DNA from: Emergomyces orientalis
Lineage: Eukaryota; Ascomycota; Eurotiomycetes; Onygenales; Ajellomycetaceae
Reading direction: 5' to 3'
Length of the DNA stretch: 64,000 nt
Assembly (NCBI GenBank): GCA_002110485.1
Contig: MOWL01000089.1
Location: 62,001-126,000 of the forward strand
Shown here in pieces: positions 22,901 through 35,438 of this stretch; position 1 is the stretch's first letter, and each line of letters starts with the position of its first letter. The notes beneath the pieces are model-generated. The model ran no database searches and had not been told where the DNA came from. It worked only from the letters and a program-made list of their open reading frames with translations. The translations under genes and the position numbers were made by a program.

Positions 22901-23441
22901 GCAGCAGGGGTGGAGTGTAAATTGGGTGAGACAGGCAAAGCAACTGAAAAAGCAGAAAAGACAAGAAAACAGTGTGCATAACTGAGTCTTCAAGAGATGA
23001 GTGAGGGAGGAGGCAATGATAAGATGACAGAACAGATGAAGAGCATGCACAACACCATGGGAAGAACTGTTTGACAGGCCCCCGGATGTAGAGCTACTAA
23101 GATGGCATGAGGGCCTGAGCAAGGCCCGAAGCTCATTGATAGTCCAGCTGCGTACTGGCAAGACAGGCCTTGCAGTGTTCCTTCACAGAAGAAGAGTTCC
23201 TGACTTCCCCACACCAAAATGTCCATGTGGATATGAGCATGAAACAGTGCTGCATGTGATGATACACTGTACACAATTCAGTGGGGAACGCGCAGAGCTG
23301 GAGCAGGAGGGCAGAGTGGATAAGAAGTGGTTGCTGGACACCAAGGAAGAACTGCACAGACTCATCAAGTGGTGGCTCAAGCAGGACATTCTCAGACAGT
23401 TCTCCCTAACCAAGGTGTTAAGTGAGAGAAGGGCGGAATGA
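19983..23441 (+). pseudogene. LINE1 ORF2, endonuclease and reverse transcriptase
   Basis: A single 1153-codon frame with nine internal TGA codons and no TAA, TAG or frameshift. Domains in order: an apurinic-type endonuclease (HILQYNVHNS, LQEPW, MLGDFNVHHSKWGG, ASDHLPV), split by a low-complexity insert at about 20390-20535; a reverse transcriptase (NDKAPGANSIPN, WRPIALLDTLGK, SLDISGAYDRV, IPQRSLLSPILF, FVDNVNILAYG, LGIWLDSKL); and a C-terminal Cys/His knuckle (CPCGYEHETVLHVMIHC). The RT catalytic box reads FVDN instead of the usual F/Y-x-D-D, and the PQGSPLSP motif reads PQRSLLSP, so this copy should be inactive even if the TGAs were read through. Confidence 0.85.
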
Positions 23442-23469
23442 GATGCACAGCACAACTAAGAAACACGGC

Positions 23470-23660
23470 TGGCGCATATCAGGGGGTGAAGGGCGCGAAG
23501 AGCGAGGCCCTATCAGAAGATAGTGAGCTTGAAGCGCGGATCTGGGTGGACTGGCGCGCTGCAAGCGTGAAGTTGGGCGACCGGGCGCGCCACAAGCGCG
23601 GAGTTGAGTGGCCTGCGCGCTACAAGCACTCCAGGACGTTGAAGTCTGCGCGATGAGCGG
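23470..23660 (+). repeat. GC-rich minisatellite in LINE1 3' UTR
   Basis: Imperfect tandem units of the type GCGCGCTACAAGCGTGAAGTTGGGC, several copies, in an otherwise AT-rich neighbourhood. A related unit (GTGCGCTACAAGCGTGAGAT) is repeated inside ORF2 around 20410-20525. Confidence 0.6.
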
Positions 23661-23970
23661 CAGACACACAGCATGAGGTGCCACATTCATTAGAAGTCTT
23701 TCTTATGTTCAGACAGAGGTGATGATGATATAGGGGGTTTTCTTGTCTTCTCACGGTGCTATGCACCATCTTCTCTAAGAGCAGCGGGAGCTGCTCCGCG
23801 GTACTTGAAGCAATTATAAATGTTGAATAGATTTGCTGTTCAGAGGGTTTTTAGGTCAGGGCTATACTAGATAGCCCAAGGTTTTTCTCACTTTGTATAC
23901 TAGCTGCCTCCCCACATATCCTCGGGATCAAGTGGTGTAGAAATAATAATAATAATAAAAAAGCTTGAAT

Positions 23971-24435
23971 GAAAAAAAGTTCTATAATAAATTCAAGAAT
24001 TAAATGAAAAGAATTGCAGATCACATGAAAAACTTTAATAAATCTGAGAAAAATCAGCTGAATTAACATCAAAATATCTCATTTAAAAAATTCTGAAAAA
24101 GTCTTTTCCAGACTTCTTCTGAATCACAGAATGTCATGAACTGAGAGCTCACATCAGCATGAACTGTCAAGAAAAAGAATAAGAGAATATAATATACTGC
24201 ACAAGTAGATCTCAAGAAGCTGAATAGAAAAAAGAAAAAGAGATTGTGCTTCTGCTGTGAGATATCAGAGCACATGGTCACAGATTGCTTTTACAAGCCC
24301 GCGCGGCTCTCTGTGAAGACTGCCAGTGTAGCTCTCATGTTGAAACCCTGCCAAAGCTGCCCTCAGTCTCAGTCAAGAGCAAGTAGTCTTAACAGTAGCT
24401 CAAGGGAGAGCTCTCTGGAGCCAGGAAAAGAGTAG
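23971..24435 (+). pseudogene. Gypsy C gag remnant, second part, with CCHC knuckle
   Basis: Gypsy gag resumes after LINE1. At about 24240-24300 it encodes KKRLCFCCEISEHMVTDC, a CX2CX4HX4C nucleocapsid knuckle, then a Ser-rich tail ending in TAG. The frame upstream is interrupted by stops. Confidence 0.65.
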
Positions 24436-24499
24436 CCTCTGCTGAAAATCATCTGCAGAGGCTCACAGAGAAACAAGCAGTCAAGAAATGGAAGAAATT

Positions 24500-27400
24500 T
24501 GAGAAGAAAATGATTAGAGACTCAATCTATGTAGATGCTGTCTTGAATGACATACACTTCACTAGAGTAATAATAGATTCAGAGTGTGCTCTCTATGGCA
24601 TCATTTTCTCACATCTTGCATGAAAATTGAATCTTCAGTGTATGAAATTTTCTGACTGTTTTATTGAAGAATTTGATGGTAACTATCAAATGATTGACAA
24701 GGTAGCTTGTGCAGCATTGAATGTAGAAGAACATCTAACTAAAAGATTCTACTTCTATGTAGTTAAAATCTCTTAAGACTCAGGTTCCTCTCACATAACT
24801 CTAGAAATGCCATGGCTGAACATGTTCAACACAGTGTCTGACAGTAAAAGACAGAACCTGCATTTTCATTCAGAGATTGTGATGAAGAATGCTTTAGCTT
24901 TTAATAAAAGTTCTCAATCAATTCAAGTTTCAGCAGTCACATTTGAGTATTATCTCTATAAACATTATAAGCAAGACAGCACCCAGGTCTTCTCAGCTAG
25001 TCTAAAGAATATAGAGAAAGCTGTAGAGATAAAAAAGAAGCTCACTGATTCACAGAAGAAACTGCTCAAATACTATCATGTCTATTTAGATGTGTTTAAT
25101 TATACTGTAGTCAATATCTTACTCTCTCATTGCAGATCAGGAGTAGACCACAGAATCACATTGAAAAATAAAAATGAAAAAGAGACTTAATTATCTTGAG
25201 ACTCTCTCTACAACATGTCTCAGAATGAACTTTTTGTTCTACAGAAAACACTACTGGATTATTTGAATAAAGGCTTTATATGAGTGAGTAATTCACTGGC
25301 AGCAGCCCCTGTGCTCTTTGCTTGGAAACCAGAGAGTGATCTACAATTCTGTGTAGACTATCATGACTTGAATGCAATTATTTGCAAGAACAGATATCTC
25401 CTTTCATTAATCAATGAGACTCTAGAATGTATTGACAAGATAAAATGATTTACAAAGCTTGATATTACTGCAGTCTTTCACAGACTTCACATTGTAGAAG
25501 ATGATGAATGAAAGACAGTCTTCAGAACTTGATATAAGTTCTATAAATAACTGATAACTTTCTTTGAATTAGCAAATGTCTCTAGCATCTTTTAGAAGTA
25601 CATCAATTAAGCTCTATATAAATATCTGAATGAGTTTGTATTTATCTATATTGATGATATCTTGATTTTCATCTCAGACAGTCTTAAGCAACATCATCAA
25701 CATGTTGAAAAAGTATTTATTAAGTTACATAAAACTGATCTTCAGATTAATATAGACAAGTGTGACTTCAAGATTCAATTCATCAAGTATCTAGAATTTA
25801 TTATAGAGACTGGAAAAGATGTGAGCATGAATTCAGAGAAGATTCAGATAATTATAAAATAATAAATCTTCACTATAATTAAAGATGTCCGCGGGTTTAT
25901 AGAATTCATGAACTTTTATAGAAAATTTATACAGAATTTCTTGAAGATTGTGATCTCTCTCACAGAACTTATTAAAAGAGATATAAAGTTTAACTGATTC
26001 AAGAAAGTGAATCAGATTTTTGAACTGTTTAAAAGAATATTCATCTCTGTATTAATATTGCTACAGTTTTTCTCTGATTATAAAACAGTTGTTGAAACAG
26101 ATTTCTCTGATTATGTTACTGAAGAAGTACACTTTCAGTATAATAATAATAAACTGCTGAGATCATGTGTCTTTTTCTCTAAAAAGAACACATCTGCTGA
26201 ATATAACTATGAAATTCATGATAAGAAATTGCTTGCTGTAATCAGATGCTTGAAAGAATGAGACTCTCAGTTAAGAAGTACTGACAAGTTCAAGATTATT
26301 ACTGATTACAAGAATGTAGAGTATTTCATGATCTTGTGAAAGCTCTCAGAATGGCAAGTACATTGAGCTCAGTTCCTGAGCTGTTTCAATTTTGAATTGG
26401 TGTATCGGCCTGGTAAGGACAACGCTGCCGCGGACACTCTATCCCGCCAGGACCAGAATCTACCAAGTGGCCAAGACAATGAGAGACATGTCTACAGAGA
26501 ATTTTAAATACTACAGTCAGTTAAATGCTTCTTGATAATTAATAGAAAGAATCTGAGAAAGTCTTTCTCAGATGTTTCTTAACTCTCATGTGAATCTTAA
26601 TTTATTAGTGCAGTGTCAATTACAGCATCAGCTCTGCTTATAGAAGAACACACTCTCACTGAAAAATGAGCTCAGATTAAAGAAAATAACAACACACTTA
26701 AAAAACTGAAACAGATTATTCACAGTAAATCTCAGAAGTTCTTTTCATGATTAAAAATCAAGATCTCAGTGATAGAATGTAGTATTGAAAATGAATATCT
26801 CTGCTTTAGAGAATGAAAGTGAGTTTCAGACTCTGAACCTCTACAGATCAGAATACTACAGAAAATCCATGATTCAGTGATGACAGAACACTCTGAATGA
26901 GAGATCATGTACTGAATTCTTGCTCAAGACTACTTTTAATCTAACTGTGCTCAAGATGTGAGAATCTTCACCTGCAATTATAACATTTATAGAGCAAACA
27001 CAGCATGAAAGAAGTGTCAACATGGCCTGCTAAAGTCTCTGCTCATATCAGATCAAATATGGAGAGAAATCTTCATTGATTTTATTATAAAATTTTCAGA
27101 GTCTGATGAGTTCACTAATATCATGGTGATCACAGATCATCTGAGCAAGAGCATGATAATTGAACTCTGTAAGAAAATAGACACTGAGACACTAGCTAAT
27201 GTCTTTATCAACTGCTTCTATAGAAAGCATGGTGTGTTGTCAGCTATAGTCTCAGACTGCAGAATGTAGTTTGTTGAAACTCTTTGATCACATGTATGTA
27301 AGAAGTTAGGCATCACCAGACATCTCTTCACAGTCTATCACTCAGAGACAGATGAGTTCACAGAACAAGTAAATCAGTTATTGAAGACCTATATCAGAAA

Positions 27401-28030
27401 GTTCACAAACTTTGCACAAAATGACTGATCAGGATGTTTAGCATCTGCTGAATTAGTCATGAATGATAGAGACTCAGTAATCACTGATGTGAGGCCATTC
27501 TTCTTGATGCATGAGTATAATTTAGATCTGCTACAGCTGAAAGAGAATACTTCAGTCTCTGAGAGTTGTTGAAACTCAATTGAGCAAGCAGAATTAATTC
27601 TAGCAAAGCTAAAAGATACAGCAACCTGGGCCCAGACTTCAATGGCAAATGCCCAGCAGAAACAAGAACTTCAGAGTAATCATCATCAAGATGTTATCTC
27701 AGAATACAGAGTTAATAACACTGTCTGACTGAATTTGAAGAATGTGTCTACACTTCAGTCTTCAAAGAAGCTGAATATTCAGAATGAAAAGTTCAAGATA
27801 ATAGAGAGAATTGACTCTTATATTTATTAATTGAATATATTATTTGAAATTTATAATGTTTTTCATGTGAATTTACTTTATTCTGCTGCTGAAGATCTGC
27901 TGTCATCTCAAATCTGTCATGAACTTCAATCATCAGTCATAGATGTTGATGAGCATGAGAAGTACTATATTGAGAAAATTCTTAAAAAGAAAATTAGATA
28001 TCATCAGAAGTATTATCTGATTAAATGAGT
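24500..28030 (+). pseudogene. Gypsy C pol remnant (protease, RT, RNase H, integrase, chromodomain)
   Basis: Recognisable segments in order: a retropepsin-like region with VIIDSECALYGIIFSHLA (about 24560), an RT with FCVDYHDLNAI and FVFIYIDDILIF (25340-25675), RNase H (AEYNYEIHDKKLLAVIRCL near 26200; the YRPGKDNAAADTLSRQ end at 26400), an integrase (27040-27540) and a chromodomain (27830-28030, YYIEKILKKKIRYHQKYYLI). Numerous TGA, TAA and TAG codons break it. Many TGA codons fall where family members have Trp, for example before FTKLD in the RT and in CLKE-stop-DSQL. Confidence 0.75.
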
Positions 28031-28132
28031 GAGTTAAACTGTTCTTATCTGAATAAAGACATCTCTAATGAAGAAGACTCAGACTCTTGATGACTATCTA
28101 CAAAGAATTATGAAAGAGAAAAAGAAGAATAA

Positions 28133-28338
28133 TGTCAGAGATTGAATTTCTATATAATTATGTGAACTCAGACTAGCTGGCTCTCACACTAGTGACTAGC
28201 CCTTGCTTGCAATCTGTGCATACTTTTCTACACACTTTTTGCACTTCTTTCTTTTCTTTCTCTTTTCTTTCTTAAGCTTTTCTCCTTGTATATTAGATAC
28301 AATATAGTTCTTTCATACCTAATTGCTCGCCCCTTACA
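28133..28338 (+). repeat. Gypsy C LTR (first of two 3' copies)
   Basis: Begins TGTCAGAGATTGAAT and ends CGCCCCTTACA (TG...CA termini). It is preceded by the chromodomain 3' end. Confidence 0.8.
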
Positions 28339-28839
28339 CCAGACTTCAATGACAAATGTCCAGCAGGAACAAGAACTCCAGGCTAATTATTATCAAAATA
28401 CTGCTCTGAAATACAGAGTTAATAACACTGTCTGACTGAATTTGAAGAATGTGTCTACACTTCAGTCTTCAAAGAAGCTGAATGTTCAGAACAGAAAGTT
28501 CAAGATAATAGAAAGAATTGACTCTCATATCTATTAATTGAATATATCATTTGAAATTCATAATGTTTTTCATGTGAATTTACTTTGTTCTGCTGCTGAA
28601 GACTCACTGTTATCTCAAATCTGCTATAAATCTCAATCACTGGTTATAGATGTTGATGAGCACAAGAAGTACTATATTGAGAAAATTCTTAAAAAGAAAA
28701 TTAGATATCATCAGAAATATTATCTGATTAAATGAGTGAGCTGAACTGTCTTTATCTGAATAAAGACATTTCTAATGAAGAAGACTCAGACTCTTAATAA
28801 CTATCTACAGAGAACTATGAAAGAGAAGAAAAGAGATAA
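28339..28839 (+). pseudogene. Duplicated 3'-terminal internal segment of gypsy C
   Basis: About 500 bp repeating 27637-28132 with point differences, including the chromodomain frame at 28538-28735. It lies between two LTRs, giving an internal-LTR-partial internal-LTR arrangement that implies recombination or nested insertion of two copies. Confidence 0.75.
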
Positions 28840-29050
28840 TGTCAGAAGTTGAATCTCTATATAATTATATGAACTTGGGCTAGCCAGCTTCTGTGCTAGT
28901 GACTAGCCCTTGCTTGCAATCTGTGCTTAGAGTGCTTTTCTATACACTCTTTGCACTTCTTTCTTTTCTTTCTTTTTTCTTTCTTAAGCTTTTCTTCTTA
29001 TATATTAGGCACAATATAGTTCTTTCATACCTAATTGCTCACCCCTTACA
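28840..29050 (+). repeat. Gypsy C LTR (second 3' copy)
   Basis: Begins TGTCAGAAGTTGAATC and ends CACCCCTTACA, directly abutting a pogo-like transposase fragment at 29051. Confidence 0.8.
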
Positions 29051-29675
29051 CTCATACTAGCCATATATTGCAATCTCTTGATGGCGTGCCTTTTCAACAG
29101 TATAAGTACTATCATACAAAAGCAATCAATGAGACTGCCCACTATGAATATAAGCAGTATAGTGAAAGACAGTTTCTTGTCAATTTAGAAATTGTTTGTC
29201 AACAGATCTTCAAATCTGTCACTATTAAAGCTGACTTTGCTGATCATGAAATCTACTCTACTAATTGTGAAGTTATACTCAATCAATTGAAATCTCGTAC
29301 TCTAAAGAATGGCCCAGATCTGCTTGTATACAATAATAATGATGAAGAGTGATCAATTTACTCTGTCATTCACAGATTAACTGTTAACTGCTTCTTCACA
29401 GTTGACATCTTCAGATACTGTGATGAAGCTACAGTGTCAAATTGAGATGACAGAGAAGGCTATACAAGATGTGAAGAATACACTTACATTAGATCTTATT
29501 ATTATTATTCTTCAATTATAGATATATATGCAGTCAGAGACTATGATATCTACCTGAGACTCAAAGAGTCTCAGGATTTTTCTAACTTTAACACTAATTA
29601 CTATACATTTTTTCTTCAAACAAATAGCACTTGCAATACTTGAATTCCAGCCCAGAATAGTCAGCAAATTGATTT
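29051..29675 (+). pseudogene. Fot1/pogo-type DDE transposase fragment
   Basis: The frame up to 29352 reads HTSHILQSLDGVPFQQYK, then YYHTKAINETAHYEY, a pattern typical of the DDE_1 domain (third catalytic region) of fungal Fot1/pogo transposases, where it normally reads HxSHxLQPLDxxxF. It begins directly at the gypsy C LTR end, so the upstream part of the transposase is displaced or lost. Sequence after 29352 continues as a decayed C-terminus up to the LINE2 tail. Confidence 0.55.
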
Positions 29676-29894
29676 TTCTTTTTTTTATTTATTTATTTAT
29701 AAATATCTTTGAAGATTATTTATATTCTCTTTTTTTCATATAATTTTCAAGTGATTACAAAGAAAATAAATTAATGATAGACAAAATAACTCATGACATG
29801 AATACAAAGGAAATAAAAGACAGACTCTAACACAAAAGAAATAGTGAGATATTATATAATATCTAGCAGTTTTTATAAAGAATATTTCAGATTC

Positions 29895-32800
29895 TCATTC
29901 ATTTATATTTTCATATTTGAAATAGAATTGATTTCTAGTAGCTATTTGAGTTTCATTGAGAAAATCAATTAAATATTGACTGCCTATTTCAGTTGAAAAT
30001 AGTAGTTTCATATTCATTTCTCTCAGTTTATATTTATATCTCAGTTCAGCTCTAAGTTCTTGATTTAATGAGCAATTCATTAAGATATGTTCTGGATCTT
30101 CAAGAGAGTCACAATATTCACAATTTTCACTTTCAATATCAGATATTCTTTTCAAATAAGATTTGAAATAGCCATGACCTAGTTTTAATTGAATGATTGA
30201 GGAGAAAAGCTTCTTCTTGCACTTAATAGAGCATGATTTCCATTTAGGTTTAGTTTCAAATCTAAGATAGTGAGGACTTTTTCTTTGTTTTTTCCATATT
30301 TTATGCCATTTTTCTAAGCAATTCTCTTTTATCTTTCTTTTAATAAAAGACCATGAAACTATTTTTGAACTTGCAATATTTAGTTCTGTTCCTTTCTTTG
30401 CTGCTTCATCAGCAAGCTCATTTCCATGTATATTTATATGAGCAGGAACCCAGCTCAGATATATCTTTGTCTTATATTTTAATTGAATTCTTTTGCATAT
30501 CTTTAGAATTACTTCTATATTCATTTGATCATTATGAATTTCATTTTTTTGAATTCTTTTCAAAGCTGCTTGACTATCTGAAAAAATCCATGCTTCTTTC
30601 ATATCTTTTCTTTTTGAAGCTTTTATTTCTATCAGTTTAAAAGCTTTCATAATAGCATATAATTCAACATCAAATACTTCACATTCATTTCCAATATTCC
30701 ATGAATCTGATGTATATTTGTAATTATCTTCTGTATATGCTATTCCAGCTCCTAGGCCTTTATTTTCATTCATTGAACCATCTGAATAGATTAGAATTGA
30801 CTTTTTAAAATCAATTTTCTCTATTATTCTTCTATGATTCTCAGCTTCTTCTGGTTTTGATAATGCGCTTATTTCAATTGAAATCATTGAGCCTAGTTTT
30901 TCTTTCCATGGATATAGCTTTTTGTGTTCAATCTTTTCAATATTTAATGAGGAGAACTCATTTTTAATCATTGAGCATACTCTATATAGTTGAGAAGGGA
31001 TTTTTTTTCTATTTCTCTCATTTTCTTGATTTTCTTGACTTTCATTCCAATCTAGATATCTATTCCAATCTAAGTCATTTCCAGATTGAATTGGAGGATA
31101 AGATGTAGATATTCTTTTTCTAATTGAATGAATATCTGGCATTTTCATGATTCTCAGTGCATAATTCTTGCATATCTTCTCAAATCTTATTTCAGGAGGT
31201 GATATAGAAGCTTCTATTTCCATAGCTCTACATGGAGAGGTTTTGAAAGCTCCCAGAATTCTTCTTAAAGCTGTATTCTGCAATTTTTGAAACTTATCTA
31301 TGAAGTGTTTCTGGTTCTTCCACCATATCTGAACACCATAATCAGAAACAGATGCTATACATGCAATGTATAGCTGTCTCATAGCTTGAAATGATAAACC
31401 CCTTTCAGTATTAGAAAGTTGTATTATACTATTTAAAACTCTTTCAGCTTGAGCCATTCTTTTTTGAATATGAGATTTAAAATTGAGTTTTGAATCCAGC
31501 CAGATTCCTAGCCATCTTACAACTGATTTAGGCTTTATTTCTTGATTTAATAAATTTAAACTTATTTCCTTTTCATATCTTTTTGGAAAAAAGTGAATTA
31601 ATTCAGTTTTTTCCATATCAAATTGAATTAGGTTTAAATCTCCTCTATTAAATATCTCTTGCGCAGCTTTTTCAATATTTTCACAATTTTCTTTTATTGT
31701 TCTTGAGCTGAAAATCAGACCTATATCATCAACATAGCTAGGAGATCTCACTATCTCCATTTCTCTATCTTTGAATAGATTTTTTGTATATATAGCAAAT
31801 AGAATTGGTGAGACTGGAGACCCCTGAGGAACTCCTATTTCAATTTCAGTAATATCTTGCTTTAATGAGTCAAAAAGTAGTTGAATATATCTTTTTGACA
31901 TAAAACATATAACCCACTTTATTAATGCTTTTGGTAGTTTCATCTCTTGAAGAATAATTATTAGCTTATTCTTTGAAACATGATCAAAAGCACCTTTTAT
32001 ATCAATAAAAGCAGCTGTTGTAACTAAGCCTTCATTTTTTGCCATTTGAATATCATGAATTATTGATAAAACTGTATCTATTGCAGAATTCTGTTTTCTG
32101 CCACCCATTTGATCATTATATAATAAATCAGTGATTGAGCCTAGATATGATAATCTTGTTGCTATTATTTTTTCAAGAATTTTTCCCAAGCAATTCAAAA
32201 GTGATATAATTCTATAAGACTTTGGCATAGTAGCTTTTCTATTTGGTTTTGCAAGAACTATACCAGTTGCTTGTCTCCAGCATTCAGGGTGATACCCATT
32301 CTTCATTAGTTGAGAGAATAATTCAAATAATTCATTTTTCAGAGAATGAAAGACTTTTTGAATGATTAAATAATTTATAGTATCAGGTCCTGCAGCTGTT
32401 TTTGTAGAACTTGTAAAAACAGCAGTTTCAAGTTCATTTCTAGATAGATCTGGCCAAGCCCATCTTGAATCTTCAATATATTCACATATTGAACTATATT
32501 GTTCAGATTGAGGTGGTTTTTGAAATAGAATTTTCATAAAAGCCTGACATTTTTGTTCAAAAGAATGAGCAATATATTCCTCATTTTCTATTTTATATTT
32601 TAGAGATGGAAGCTTTGCAACAAATTTAGACTTTGTATATTTAAAAGCTTTAAATATTTCTTTTCCCTGTGCATTCTCAAGAAATTTATTCCAGCAGCTA
32701 GTTTTAGCTTTTTTAATTAATGTGAAATATTCATTTCTTATTCTTTTATATTCTTCATAAGATATGATATTCTCTTTTCATTCTTTTTTTATTTTTGCTA

Positions 32801-33842
32801 GATTTTTTCTTTTTTCTGTTATTTCTTCTGACCACCAAGGTTTTGAGAATTCTGAGAGCTTTTTCTTTGATATAAAGTTTTTAATGCTTTCTAATATAAT
32901 TTCAGTTATTATATTAGTTCTACTTTCTAGTATTATATCTGTTATTATTGTCTTTTCATTTCAATTTGATAATTCTTCTTTTTTTTCAAATTTTAAATCT
33001 TCAATTCTCTTATTGATTTCAGACCATTCAGCTTTTTCAAAATTATATTGATTTGATAGTAGAGGATTCTCACATGTTTCCTTTTCATCAATTTCAATAT
33101 TAAATTGAATAACTTCATGAGCAGATCCTGATGTTTCTTCTGAATTAATAAACCAATTATAGACCTTGTTTTCAATCAAATTTTTTGATAGAAAGGTTAA
33201 GTTTATGATTGATTTCTTCATTAAGTTGTTTCTAAAGAAGGTCTGTCTATCAATTTCATTTATAATATCTAATTCATGTTGTAGAGCCCACTCTACTATT
33301 TTCTCTGATCTTATTGAATAATCACATTCAGAATTCCACCATATATGATGTGCATTGAAATCATCACATATAATAGCATTTTTTTCTGGACTTAAATTCA
33401 GCAGTTCTCTGTCAACTGTTCATGAATTATCATTTACCTTCAGTGATTTTTCATTATAAATATTTATCAATTGAATACTGTCAAATTGATTTCTTGTATC
33501 TATAATATCTCCAACTAGAATATCAGAATTAGATATATAATTACTTTTTATATTGAATTGAAATCTTGATCTTTTTCTTGCATATATCACAACTCTTGCT
33601 TTTACATCTGATTTCTCTGGTAAAAAGCAGTGATAGCTTGAATGAGAAATTATAAATTGTTGTTCTATATCAAAATTTGGCTCTTGTAATAGAATGAAGT
33701 CAGTTTGCTCTTCAAAGCCTATCTGTAAGCATGAATAGATAGCATCTTTATTTCTATCAACATTGTTTTGAATAAAAGTTATTTTTGAAGCATTTTTGAT
33801 AGTTTTTTTCTTCTTTTTATTATTATTTTGTGTAGTAAACAT
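29895..33842 (-). pseudogene. LINE2 ORF2: endonuclease, reverse transcriptase, RNase H
   Basis: One 1316-codon frame with three in-frame TGA codons, all in the N-terminal third; the last 880 codons are open. Endonuclease: FIQNNVDRNKDAI, LLQEPNFD, DDFNAHHIWWNS. RT: AAGPDTINY, SYRIISLLNCLGK, FIDIKGAFDHV, GVPQGSPVSPILF and an intact YVDDIGLIF box. RNase H: ILIYSDGSMNENKG, DVELYAI, IFSDSQAAL and GNELADEAA, giving the four acidic residues. A C-terminal CEYCDSLEDPEHILMNC knuckle follows. The ORF would act in target-primed reverse transcription in the nucleus. Only the endonuclease part is interrupted, so an RT-RNase H protein could still be made from a downstream start. Confidence 0.85.
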
Positions 33843-33875
33843 GTACAAAAGGAATAAATTGAAGCTGTGTTTCTT

Positions 33876-35438
33876 TTATTCTGAATCAGGTAATAGATTA
33901 TATCTATTATCTGTATTCAGAGCTGGAACTTCTACTGCTTTCATAGAAATGAGATTTTCTTTATCTTTTCTCATTTTTATAGGTGTAACAGGGTTTAAGA
34001 TCTGTCTATTTTTTGAAAAAGAATTTGACTCAGAAGAAATAGACATTTGAGAATTTCTTCTTTTTGTAGTTTTATCTATTTTCTCTGTATTTTGAGTTTC
34101 TTTTCTTCATTTCACATCTTTATTGAAAGACTTTTTCTTGAAAATGAAAATACAATCTTTTGAAATAGATGTGTGCTTTTCATAGCAATTACTGCATTTA
34201 ATTTCAGTGTGATTGCAGATTTCATCTATTTTTCTACATGTGTTGCAAGAATGTTCATTTGTTTTGTGATCTAAAGCACAAAACTGACATTTAGAATTTC
34301 TTTTACAAGTATTTGCAAAGTGTCCATGTTTCTGACAGTTTGAGCATTGAATTTGAGATTTAATATTCTCTCTTGAATCTTTGAATTCAAATGATTTCAT
34401 TTTCAATTCTGCAATTACAATATACTGTCGTTTTGACTGTTCTATTGTATTTGTAGTAATTAAAACTGAAGCATTTTGATTTCTTTGTCTTTGCTCATAA
34501 GAATTGAGCCAAATTGGGGTTTTTTTCAAAGAAATTGAATTATATATTTCAATTTCTTCTTTCAAATTTATCATGCCTTCTTCATGATCAAAGATTTCAA
34601 CTGAAATATCATGTAATACAAATTTTCCCCATTTCTCATCTTTTTCACATGAAACTTCAATAGAGAGAGCTTTTTGAACTATCTCTTTTCAGCAGTTTTC
34701 ATTTTGAATTAGATATTCAGAGCTGAAATCTGGCATAGCAGTAATTACAATTGAATTTCCCAGAAAAGAGGTTTCAATTGATGAGATAACTGGCTTGAAT
34801 TCTTCATTTTGAGTTTCAAAATGAAAGTTTTGATTGATTTTGTTTCTAAGTTTAAAAATGAACTTAGAATCATTTAGAATAGATTTTTCAAAGATAGCTC
34901 TATCACTAACTTTTAAAATCAGTCTCTGTTTTTTTGATTCAAGAAATTTAATCTCTTTTTGAGCTTTTCTTTGTTCTTTTTTCTCAACTAATGAGAAAAT
35001 TTTTTCTGCTTTTTTCAGCTGTTTTTCTTTTTCAATATTTTGTGAGCTATTGAGAGCTTGAGTATAGATTTTTGTCTCATTTTCAGTGTTTTCTTTTGAA
35101 AGAGATTCAGAAGAGATTTTTTAAAATACAGATTTTTCAGTTTTTTTCAAAACTATCTTCAGATTTGAAGAAATATTAAGTTTAAACTTAATAATTTCAT
35201 TCAGTTGTCTTGCTTGTGAATGCAGAATAAGAAGAATTTCTTCATTTTCTTCATACATGCACTGTTTATATAGCTCATTAGCTATTTTTTGTAGATTTTT
35301 CACTTCATCTACTTTGTGTCTGTCTATTTCTTCTTTTTTTCTTTTCTTCAAAATCTCAATTTCAGAAACAGTTTCTATGAAATTATTTCTATTTTTGCAT
35401 GGAGTCATCATGTTCACAGATTGAGGTGAGTTATTCAT
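33876..35438 (-). pseudogene. LINE2 ORF1, gag-like RNA-binding protein
   Basis: A frame of 521 codons from ATG 35438 to TAA 33876, interrupted by one TAA (35121-35123) and two TGA codons (one near 34690 after NENC, one at 34107-34109). The middle contains a Cys/His array: CSNCQKHGHFANTC, CQFCALDHKTNEHSC and a further CSNC region. The N-terminal part is Lys/Glu-rich and coiled-coil-like. Confidence 0.75.

Larger units (their letters stand above)
18431..23960 (+). mobile_element. LINE1: Tad/I-like non-LTR retrotransposon, full length, inserted in gypsy C
   Basis: Plus-strand LINE with a 5' UTR, ORF1 (18844-19986), ORF2 (19983-23441), a 3' UTR and a terminal (AAT)n tail ending at 23960. It is flanked by AAGCTTGAAT (18421-18430 and 23961-23970), a plausible target-site duplication. 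The surrounding gypsy gag resumes after the tail. It lacks an RNase H domain. Both ORFs retain single uninterrupted frames except for in-frame TGA codons. Confidence 0.8.
17268..29050 (+). mobile_element. Ty3/gypsy (chromovirus) element C, degenerate and interrupted by LINE1
   Basis: Plus-strand element: 5' LTR at 17268, gag, then LINE1 (about 18431-23960), then the rest of gag, protease, RT, RNase H, integrase, chromodomain, LTR (28133), a second 3'-terminal internal segment, and another LTR (28840). Frames are broken by many TGA, TAA and TAG codons, so it is dead. GG and CC dinucleotides are conspicuously scarce while CA and TG are common. The outer boundaries are estimates because no target duplication was found. 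Confidence 0.75.

Noticed and set aside
18844..23441. A host-wide genetic code with TGA as Trp
   Set aside because: The Ca2+-ATPase and SNU13 use TGG for Trp and normal stops, LINE1 itself ends ORF1 with TGA, and its RT catalytic site is mutated. Only an element-specific effect remains open.
20075..23690. Long minus-strand frames across LINE1 and the gypsy elements
   Set aside because: They are the reverse strand of conserved retrotransposon frames and show no independent motifs.
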